Assembly (NCBI GenBank): GCA_964491535.1
Contig: CAZBGR010000032.1
Span: 1-7,719 of the forward strand
DNA: 7,719 nucleotides
Source of the DNA: CAZBGR01 sp964491535
GTDB lineage: Bacteria > Bacillota_I > Bacilli_A > RF39 > UBA660
Direction: 5' to 3'
Position numbers and translations under genes: made by a program
Part shown: piece by piece, positions 1 to 5,091 of the stretch
How the letters are laid out: each line of letters starts with the position of its first letter
Position numbering within the stretch: the first letter of the stretch is position 1
Notes under the pieces: generated by a model
Told to the model about the DNA's origin: nothing
The model's input: the letters and a program-made list of their open reading frames with translations, nothing else
Databases searched by the model: none

Positions 1-77
1 TGGGACATTTTCCAAAGATAACACTTAAGACATTATCACAAGTTAATCATATTATAATGTTATTTATCAATAATTCA

Positions 78-106
78 TTGACAAGTAAAGGATTCTTTAG
101 TAAAAT
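78..106 (+). promoter_or_regulatory. SigA-type promoter of the rplM-rpsI operon
   Basis: A perfect -35 TTGACA lies at 78-83. After a 17-base spacer comes TAAAAT at 101-106, a 5/6 match to the -10 consensus. Transcription would begin near 112-114 and give a leader of about 60 bases before rplM. The near-consensus match suits a highly expressed ribosomal protein operon. Bases 1-77 upstream show no recognisable gene end. Confidence 0.8.
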
Positions 107-112
107 GCTAAT

Positions 113-172
113 GGTACATTTTTATAACCCATCAAATAAAAACTTTTTATTTTAAAGAAGGGAAGAATTAAG
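113..172 (+). promoter_or_regulatory. rplM 5' leader, possible L13 autoregulatory leader
   Basis: The leader contains a perfect AT-only inverted repeat, AAATAAAAA at 134-142 and TTTTTATTT at 144-152. It is flanked by CCC at 128-130 and GGG at 160-162, which could close a longer stem. The GGG overlaps the purine-rich ribosome binding region (about 157-165) of rplM, so pairing could mask it. Rfam describes L13 leaders ahead of rplM in Firmicutes. I cannot confirm a match to that consensus, so this is a candidate based on position and base pairing only. Confidence 0.3.
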
Positions 173-604
173 ATGACAACTTTTATGCAAAAGAAAGAAG
201 CTGTTAGGCGTCAGTGGTATGTTATTGATGCTAAAGGAATTAATTTAGGACGTTTAGCGTCTTTTGTAGCTCATTATTTGCGTGGCAAACATAAGGTGAC
301 TTTTACGCCACATATTGATGGAGGAGATTTTATTATTGTTCTCAATGCTACTAAAGTTAATCTTACTGGTGACAAATTAGAACAGAAGATGTATTATAAT
401 CATAGTGGGTATCCAGGGGGATTAAGAGAGCGAAAAGCGAAGGTTATGTTAGCTAAATATCCAATTGAAATGATTGAAAGAGCTGTAAAAGGCATGTTAC
501 CTAAAGGAAGATTAGGAAGAAAAATGGCTAAAAAATTATTTGTTTATAAGGATGAAAATCATCCTCATCAAGCACAACAACCAATAAGGTTAGAAATGGA
601 TTAG
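173..604 (+). CDS. rplM: 50S ribosomal protein L13
   Basis: This encodes the large-subunit protein L13, an early-assembly 23S rRNA-binding protein. It has 143 residues, the usual bacterial length. Family features in order are an N-terminal TTFM start, WYVIDAKGINLGRLAS (residues 15-30), the Y-N-H-S-G-Y-P-G-G block (75-83), and the signature around V-K-G-M-L-P-K (105-111), with an N-H-P-H-Q-A-Q-Q-P tail (129-137). The start at 173 fits the family N-terminus. The purine-rich stretch at about 157-165 is an acceptable but imperfect ribosome binding site, with the Met5 codon as the only nearby alternative. It is the first gene of a two-gene operon, and rpsI begins 9 bases after its TAG stop, as in most bacteria. 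Confidence 0.98.
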   Translation: MTTFMQKKEAVRRQWYVIDAKGINLGRLASFVAHYLRGKHKVTFTPHIDGGDFIIVLNATKVNLTGDKLEQKMYYNHSGYPGGLRERKAKVMLAKYPIEMIERAVKGMLPKGRLGRKMAKKLFVYKDENHPHQAQQPIRLEMD

Positions 605-613
605 GAGAGGAAT

Positions 614-1009
614 ATGGCTGAAAAAAAGATTTATATTGGAACTGGAAGAAGGAAACGTTCAACAGCTAGAGTTATAATACAAAAGGGAACAGGGAAGATT
701 GTTGTAAATGGTAAAGAAGTAGCTGAATATTTACCTTTTGCAACTTTAATTATGGATTTAAAACAACCTTTAACGGCGACTAAGACAGTTGATAAATTTG
801 ATATTGAAGCAGAAGTTAGAGGGGGAGGTTTTTCAGGACAAAGTGGGGCTATTCGTTTAGGGATTGCTCGAGCATTATTAACTTATGATTCTTCATTTCG
901 TAAAGTTTTAAAAGAAGAAGGCTTTATTAGAAGAGATTCAAGAAAAAAAGAACGTAAAAAGTATGGATTGAATAAAGCTCGTAAAGCTCCACAATTTTCT
1001 AAAAGATAA
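614..1009 (+). CDS. rpsI: 30S ribosomal protein S9
   Basis: This encodes the small-subunit protein S9, whose C-terminal tail reaches the decoding region near P-site tRNA. It has 131 residues, normal length. The N-terminal GTGRRKRSTARV (residues 9-20), the S9 signature GGGFSGQSGAIRLGIARALL (70-89), and the basic tail ending K-A-P-Q-F-S-K-R (124-131) are all present. The Shine-Dalgarno AGGAGAGG (603-610) overlaps the rplM TAG stop (602-604), so the two are translationally close and almost certainly cotranscribed. A strong hairpin terminator follows, which makes rplM-rpsI a self-contained operon. Confidence 0.98.
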   Translation: MAEKKIYIGTGRRKRSTARVIIQKGTGKIVVNGKEVAEYLPFATLIMDLKQPLTATKTVDKFDIEAEVRGGGFSGQSGAIRLGIARALLTYDSSFRKVLKEEGFIRRDSRKKERKKYGLNKARKAPQFSKR

Positions 1010-1040
1010 TTTATAAGTAAGAATAGTTATCTAAAATAAG

Positions 1041-1074
1041 AATAATCAAAAAAGGTTTGATTATTTTTTATTTT
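1041..1074 (+). terminator. Rho-independent terminator after rpsI
   Basis: A perfect 10-bp stem is formed by AATAATCAAA (1041-1050) and TTTGATTATT (1056-1065), with the 5-base loop AAAGG. It is followed by a T-rich tract (1066-1074). It ends the ribosomal operon and insulates cwlD from it. Confidence 0.85.
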
Positions 1075-1097
1075 CATATAATTAAAAAGGTGGTTAT

Positions 1098-1772
1098 ATG
1101 GGAAAATATAAAATGACCATGTTGATTATTTTTATTTTATCTTTATTTATTATGGTTAGAGTTGATGGTTATCTTAATGAAATGCCTTTATTGGGGAAAC
1201 TTATTTATATTGATCCAGGTCATGGGGGAATTGATGTTGGGGCTAATTATAAAGATATATATGAAAAAGATATTAATTTAGAGATATCTCTTTTATTAGC
1301 TAATCAACTTGAAGAAAAGGGAGCAATTGTTTATTTAACGAGAATAAAAGATTATGATTTAGGGACTCCTCATGCTTATTTAAGAAAAAGAAGTGATTTA
1401 AGTAAAAGAGTAAAATTAATAAATGATTCTAATTGTGATTTATATTTATCGATTCATCTTAATGCTTCGCAATCTACTAGTTGGCGAGGAGCTCAAGTAT
1501 TTTATAATAATATAAATAAAAAAAATAAAAAGCTAGCTATTATCTTTCAAGATGTTTTGAAAAATAATTTAGGTTCTAAAAGAAAAATAAAAGAAATAAA
1601 TGATTTATATATGTATAAAAGAATTACAAGACCAGGGTTATTATTAGAATTAGGTTTTATTTCTAACGCTAACGAAAGATATATTTTAAGGCAAAAGTAT
1701 TATCAAAAGAAAATAGTTAAGGCTTTAATTGAGGCTACAGAAGTTTATTTTAAAGATAATAATAATTTGTAA
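1098..1772 (+). CDS. cwlD: N-acetylmuramoyl-L-alanine amidase CwlD, spore cortex maturation
   Basis: This is a zinc amidase of the Amidase_3 family. CwlD removes the peptide side chain from muramic acid in spore cortex peptidoglycan. The deacetylase PdaA then forms muramic-delta-lactam, the mark read by cortex-lytic enzymes at germination. It has 224 residues. An N-terminal membrane segment or uncleaved signal (about 7-20) is followed by the catalytic domain. Visible motifs are I-D-P-G-H-G-G with His42, E-K-D-I-N with Glu56, S-I-H-L-N-A with His120 (zinc ligands), and L-L-E-L-G-F with catalytic Glu184. The Shine-Dalgarno AAGGTGG (1087-1093) is 4 bases from the ATG. The position just after rpsI matches the Bacillus neighbourhood as I recall it, which supports CwlD over a vegetative amidase. 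PdaA is not in the window. Confidence 0.9.
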   Translation: MGKYKMTMLIIFILSLFIMVRVDGYLNEMPLLGKLIYIDPGHGGIDVGANYKDIYEKDINLEISLLLANQLEEKGAIVYLTRIKDYDLGTPHAYLRKRSDLSKRVKLINDSNCDLYLSIHLNASQSTSWRGAQVFYNNINKKNKKLAIIFQDVLKNNLGSKRKIKEINDLYMYKRITRPGLLLELGFISNANERYILRQKYYQKKIVKALIEATEVYFKDNNNL

Positions 1773-1777
1773 AATCT

Positions 1778-1807
1778 AAAAAAGAAACTTTAACTGGTTT
1801 CTTTTTT
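1778..1807. terminator. Bidirectional terminator between cwlD and cotJC
   Basis: AAAAAAGAAAC (1778-1788) pairs perfectly with GTTTCTTTTTT (1797-1807) around an 8-base loop. The arms supply a U-run on either strand, so the hairpin can end cwlD transcription rightward and cotJ transcription leftward. It lies between their convergent stop codons (1770-1772 and 1821-1823). Confidence 0.85.
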
Positions 1808-1820
1808 AAATAGGTAAAAG

Positions 1821-2378
1821 TTAATAACCTTGTTTTTTATACTCGTCGTATAATTCTTTGAAACGTCGAAAGTGAATCACTTCTCGTTGTCTTAAAAATG
1901 ATAAAGGAGCTAAAATATCAGGGTCATTAGTTAAATCCATTAAGTTTTCATAAACAGCTCTGGCCTTTTGTTCAGCAGCTAAATCTTCTTCTAAATCAGC
2001 AATGGGATCACCAGTAGTAGAAAAGTAAGCTGCGGTAAAAGGAACTCCATTAGCATCAGTTGGGAATATAGCCCGGCCATGTTCAGCGTAATGACCACCT
2101 AAACCTGCTTCTTTTATTTCTTCAATTGAGGCATCCTTTAGTAGTTGATAGACCATCGTTGAAAGCATTTCAACATGTGCTAATTCTTCAGTTCCAATAT
2201 CGGTTAAAAGAGCTTTGCCTCTTTCATCAGGCATAGTATAACGTTGATTTAAATAGCGTAGGGCAGCAGCTAATTCTCCATTAGATCCACCATATTGAGT
2301 TACTAAATATTTGGCCATTCTAAGATCTTTATTTTTAATATTAATAGGATATTCTAAAACTTTTTGATAAGCCCACAT
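1821..2378 (-). CDS. cotJC: Spore coat protein CotJC, manganese catalase family
   Basis: CotJC is a coat-associated protein with the fold of dimanganese catalase. It has 185 residues. The four-helix ferritin-like core shows the expected metal ligands: Glu35 (G-E-L-A-A-A), Glu65 and His68 (E-E-L-A-H), Glu136 (A-A-E-Q-K-A) and Glu166 with His169 (R-E-V-I-H-F). All are intact, so catalase activity is plausible, though I infer it from family knowledge. The start is set by GGAGGTG (2385-2391, read on the minus strand), 6 bases before the ATG. That site lies inside the 3' end of cotJB. The cotJB stop TAA touches the cotJC ATG with no gap, so translation is very likely coupled and the two proteins are made together. 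Confidence 0.93.
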   Translation of the reverse strand: MWAYQKVLEYPINIKNKDLRMAKYLVTQYGGSNGELAAALRYLNQRYTMPDERGKALLTDIGTEELAHVEMLSTMVYQLLKDASIEEIKEAGLGGHYAEHGRAIFPTDANGVPFTAAYFSTTGDPIADLEEDLAAEQKARAVYENLMDLTNDPDILAPLSFLRQREVIHFRRFKELYDEYKKQGY

Positions 2379-2807
2379 TTAGTTCACCTCCCAAGGCCAC
2401 GGAGGTATTAGCCAACTCCATGGGAAAGTATTTAAAGCGTCACTATTTAGATTAAGGGGTCCATATCGTTGTTCATATTCTCTGGTTGCCATTTGGCTTT
2501 TATTTAAATAATCATTAAATAAGCTTATCTTTTCTTGATCGTCGGGGTGAACATCAAGATAGAGATTTAAATCAATAAGGGCAAAATTATATTCTTGAAC
2601 TTTATTAAGTAGAGCTTCTTTTTCATTAGTAGGTGCTAAGGGGAAAGGACCGCTATTAGAATAAGGGTGGTATAATTCATTAAACATATTGCCTCTAATA
2701 AAACCAGTATGTGAGTCAACGGGTGTTTGAGGTAGTGAATCTTTATATGAATGGGGAATAGGTGATTTAGATGATGTTGAAAATGGATCTATAAAATAGT
2801 TGTTCAT
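2379..2807 (-). CDS. cotJB: Spore coat protein CotJB with a CotJA-like N-terminal segment
   Basis: This is a coat morphology or assembly protein of the cotJ operon. Residues 64-140 are a clear CotJB domain: A-L-I-D-L-N-L-Y-L-D-V-H-P-D-D (76-90), Y-E-Q-R-Y-G-P-L (111-118), and a Trp/Pro-rich end, F-P-W-S-W with P-P-W-P-W-E (128-140). CotJB alone is usually under about 100 residues. Here 142 residues include a Pro/Ser-rich N-terminal part whose stretch around 38-49 (R-G-N-M-F-N-E-L-Y-H-P-Y) resembles the G-T-L-[FW]-P-x-L-Y-x-P-Y motif of CotJA. No separate cotJA lies upstream, so I infer a CotJA-CotJB fusion. The start at 2807 has a perfect AGGAGG (2814-2819) 6 bases upstream. It is the first gene of the operon with cotJC. 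Confidence 0.88.
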   Translation of the reverse strand: MNNYFIDPFSTSSKSPIPHSYKDSLPQTPVDSHTGFIRGNMFNELYHPYSNSGPFPLAPTNEKEALLNKVQEYNFALIDLNLYLDVHPDDQEKISLFNDYLNKSQMATREYEQRYGPLNLNSDALNTFPWSWLIPPWPWEVN

Positions 2808-2826
2808 AATTATCCTCCTTCGCCAT

Positions 2827-2858
2827 ATTGTATGATAAAGACATATTAGGGATTATGG
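2827..2858 (-). promoter_or_regulatory. Candidate sigma-E promoter of the cotJ operon
   Basis: Read on the minus strand, CATACAAT (2834-2827) is an exact match to the sigma-E -10 consensus as I know it (CATACANT). CCATAAT (2858-2852) resembles the ATATT-type -35, but the 17-base spacing is slightly long. Transcription would begin near 2820, practically at the AGGAGG of cotJB, leaving an unusually short leader. Mother-cell sigma-E control of cotJ is established in Bacillus. Confidence 0.45.
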
Positions 2859-2889
2859 AAATAACCTAATTTTATATCTTTAGGGATTA
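2846..2889. repeat. Direct repeat TTAGGGATTA in the divergent promoter region
   Basis: Two exact 10-base copies of TTAGGGATTA lie at 2846-2855 and 2880-2889, 34 bases apart start to start. An inverted ATTAGG (2845-2850) and CCTAAT (2865-2870) overlaps the first. The first copy overlaps the proposed -35 of cotJ. The arrangement could be a regulator binding site or chance in AT-rich DNA. Confidence 0.35.
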
Positions 2890-2903
2890 AATCATAAAAA
2901 ATC

Positions 2904-2932
2904 TTTTCATAGATAATTATCCATGGTATAAT
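2904..2932 (+). promoter_or_regulatory. SigA extended -10 promoter of the abi-htrA pair
   Basis: A perfect TATAAT at 2927-2932 is preceded by the extended -10 dinucleotide TG (2924-2925). TTTTCA (2904-2909), a 4/6 match to the -35 consensus, lies 17 bases upstream. Transcription would begin near 2939, with GAGGTGG (2944-2950) shortly after. It implies vegetative expression, in contrast to the divergent cotJ operon. Confidence 0.65.
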
Positions 2933-2956
2933 TTATAGTAGATGAGGTGGGCATAA

Positions 2957-3886
2957 ATGATGAAAAAGGAATTTAAAACCTTAGATGAACAGATTGATAT
3001 TTTAAAATCTAAAGGTTTGATTATTGATGATATTACTAAAACTAAAGAAATCTTACTAAGGGAAAATTACTTTTTTATTAATGGTTATCGCCACATTTTT
3101 ATGAAATCATTAAAAGAGAGAATTTATTTACCTGGTACTAAATTTGATGAATTATATGCCTTTTTTCTTTTTGATCGTCATTTGCGTAATATCTTTTTTA
3201 AAAATATTTTAATCGTTGAAAATAATCTAAAATCTATTTTTAGTTATCAATTATCTAGACGGTACGGAATTAGAGAAAGGGATTATTTAAGAACTTCTAA
3301 CTTTACTGATGATATTAAAAGAGCTAGGCAAGTAGCGGATGTAATTAGTAAAATGAAAAGGCAAATTAGATCCAATGGTAAGCAACATCGAGCTACTCTT
3401 CATTATTTAAGTAATTATGGATATATTCCTTTATGGATTTTGGTAAAAGTATTATCCTTTGGTATTATTAGTGAATTATATTTGATTTTAAAATCAGAAG
3501 ATCAAATGGAAATTGGTAATTTTTATAATTTGGATACTGATAATTTATCTTCGTTTATTGCTATTTTAGCTAATTATCGTAATTTATGTGCTCATGAGGA
3601 TATTTTATTTGATTATCGAATGCAACGAACTATCTTAGATAATAGTTATCATATGAAATTAAATGTTCCCTTAATGAATGATGAATATGTTTATGGTAAA
3701 AACGATTTATTTGCAGTAGTAATAATTTTGAAATATCTACTTAGAGATGAAGAATTCAGAGAATTAGCTTATGAAATTGATTATGAGATTAGTTTATTAG
3801 AAGGTAGGGTTTCAACTATTCCAGTTACCAAGATTTTAGATCGAGTAGGGTTTCCAGAAAATTGGAAGGATATTGTTAAATTATAG
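2957..3886 (+). CDS. Abi_2-family (AbiD/AbiF-like) HEPN protein
   Basis: This 309-residue protein belongs to the Abi-like family known from lactococcal phage abortive infection. Its members carry a HEPN-type helical core thought to act on RNA. The family pattern is visible: an N-terminal helix region with N-Y-F-F-I-N-G-Y-R (37-45), F-D-R-H-L-R (72-77) followed by I-V-E-N-N-L-K-S (86-93), the P-L-W (158-160) and S-F-G (167-169) segment, and R-N-L-C-A-H (208-213). The last is an R-x4-H motif, the HEPN nuclease signature, with Arg208 and His213 intact. The start at 2957 has GAGGTGG 6 bases upstream; ATG 2960 is an equal alternative. Its own promoter precedes it, and an HtrA-type protease gene begins 12 bases after its stop. 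The target and any partner are unknown. A phage-defence role is inferred only from the family. Confidence 0.82.
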   Translation: MMKKEFKTLDEQIDILKSKGLIIDDITKTKEILLRENYFFINGYRHIFMKSLKERIYLPGTKFDELYAFFLFDRHLRNIFFKNILIVENNLKSIFSYQLSRRYGIRERDYLRTSNFTDDIKRARQVADVISKMKRQIRSNGKQHRATLHYLSNYGYIPLWILVKVLSFGIISELYLILKSEDQMEIGNFYNLDTDNLSSFIAILANYRNLCAHEDILFDYRMQRTILDNSYHMKLNVPLMNDEYVYGKNDLFAVVIILKYLLRDEEFRELAYEIDYEISLLEGRVSTIPVTKILDRVGFPENWKDIVKL

Positions 3887-3898
3887 GAAGGTGATAGG

Positions 3899-4984
3899 GT
3901 GAAAAACAAACTAGCGTATTTTTTTGGTTTGTTGTTGTTTTTTTTATTAGGGATTACTTTTAATCATTTTTATACAACTTATTTTCCCTTAACGACGAAA
4001 ACAATTAATAAAATTGTCAATGAAGTAAAAATAGAAGAGGTTGCTATTGAGGAAGCGATTGATAAAGTATATGATTCAGTAGTAGTGGTTGAATCATGGC
4101 AAAGAAACGAAGTTATAGGTAGTGGGACGGGGTTTGTTTATAAAACTGATCATAAGTATGGATATATTATAACTAATTATCATGTTATAAATAATGGTGA
4201 TAAAGCAGTAATAACATTTTCTAATGGCGAGATAGTGGAAGCTAGTATTTTAGGAAGTGATGTTTATGCTGATATTGCAGTCTTAAGAGTATCTAAAGAT
4301 AAAATTATTACCGTAGCAGCTATCGGTAATAGTAAAGATATTAAATTAGGAAATACTGTCTTTGCAATTGGGGCCCCTTTAGGTAGTGAATATAGTGGAA
4401 CGGTAACAAGAGGGATTATTTCTAGTAAGGAACGTTTTATTCAAATTAGTTTATCTAGAGGTTCTTCTAATGATTGGTTAATGAGAGTTATTCAAACAGA
4501 TGCCGCTATTAATCCGGGTAATAGTGGAGGTCCTTTAGTTAATTTAGCAGGTGAAGTAATTGGTATTAATTCATTAAAGTTAATGAACATTGAAATTGAA
4601 GGAATTGGTTTTGCGATTCCGATTGAAGATGCTATGTTGTATGTTGAAAAGTTAGAAAAAGGAGAACTTATTTCAAGACCTGTCTTAGGAGTTCAATTGC
4701 TTGATGTAAGTGAAACCTTTGCCCTTTTTTATAGTGGTATTACCTTAGATAAAGATATTAGTAAAGGGGTTGTTATTCAAGCGGTAATTGATGATTCTTC
4801 AGCCCGTAAAGCTGGTTTAGAAAAAGGAGATGTTATTTTAATGATTGGTTCTAAAGAAGTTAGTAATAAAGCCGAGTTAAGATATGAACTATATAAATAT
4901 AATGCTAATGAAGTAATTGAAATAACTTATTATCGAAATAAAAAAACAAATAAAGTAAAAGTTACCTTAATGGGATCTAGTTAA
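3899..4984 (+). CDS. Membrane-anchored HtrA/DegP-type serine protease
   Basis: This is a trypsin-like S1C protease with one PDZ domain, the class that degrades misfolded proteins outside the membrane. It has 361 residues. A single N-terminal transmembrane segment (about 5-21) places the rest outside the cell. The protease domain (about 50-250) has the full triad: His95 (T-N-Y-H-V), Asp125 (A-D-I-A-V) and Ser209 (G-N-S-G-G-P). The PDZ domain covers about 260-357. The start is GTG at 3899, and AAGGTG (3888-3893) stands 5 bases upstream. It is 12 bases after the Abi_2 gene with no terminator between them, so they are probably cotranscribed. It could be a general HtrA/YyxA-like housekeeping protease, or functionally tied to its neighbour. 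The sequence does not decide which, so I give no symbol. Confidence 0.92.
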   Translation: MKNKLAYFFGLLLFFLLGITFNHFYTTYFPLTTKTINKIVNEVKIEEVAIEEAIDKVYDSVVVVESWQRNEVIGSGTGFVYKTDHKYGYIITNYHVINNGDKAVITFSNGEIVEASILGSDVYADIAVLRVSKDKIITVAAIGNSKDIKLGNTVFAIGAPLGSEYSGTVTRGIISSKERFIQISLSRGSSNDWLMRVIQTDAAINPGNSGGPLVNLAGEVIGINSLKLMNIEIEGIGFAIPIEDAMLYVEKLEKGELISRPVLGVQLLDVSETFALFYSGITLDKDISKGVVIQAVIDDSSARKAGLEKGDVILMIGSKEVSNKAELRYELYKYNANEVIEITYYRNKKTNKVKVTLMGSS

Positions 4985-5011
4985 TTATATCTATAAAAAG
5001 CAATGATGAAT

Positions 5012-5043
5012 AAAAAAGCGATTAATAACTAATTGCTTTTTTT
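5012..5043 (+). terminator. Rho-independent terminator after the htrA-type gene
   Basis: AAAAAAGCGATT (5012-5023) pairs with AATTGCTTTTTT (5031-5042) over 12 bp, with one G-U pair and a 7-base loop, ending in a T run. An extra upstream AAAAAGCAAT (4995-5004) could compete for the same 3' arm, giving an alternative, longer-looped hairpin. Confidence 0.8.
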
Positions 5044-5091
5044 ATATCAAAAGTCTATATTTTGAATACTATATTATGAGGAGGGATACTT

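Noticed and set aside
3..155. A stretch open in frame 3 on the plus strand up to TAA at 153-155, possibly the end of an upstream gene.
   Set aside because: The translation resembles no family I know, does not look like the usual upstream gene truA, and runs straight through the near-perfect rplM promoter. AT-rich noncoding DNA often stays open this long.
2684..2687. An internal start at Met41 of the cotJB gene giving a separate, normal-length CotJB.
   Set aside because: The upstream AGAGG is weak beside the perfect AGGAGG at 2814-2819, and Met41 falls inside the CotJA-like motif, so it would cut that motif rather than separate the domains.
2957..4984. The Abi-HtrA pair as a classical toxin-antitoxin system.
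   Set aside because: The second gene is a complete membrane-anchored protease with a PDZ domain, not an antitoxin-like protein, and nothing resembling a nucleotidyltransferase antitoxin is present.
5044..5091. Possible promoter of the LysM amidase (TATATT at 5056-5061, TTGAAT at 5062-5067, TATATTAT at 5070-5077).
   Set aside because: No pair of boxes has proper spacing for SigA or a sporulation sigma factor. In this AT-rich gap such matches are expected by chance.
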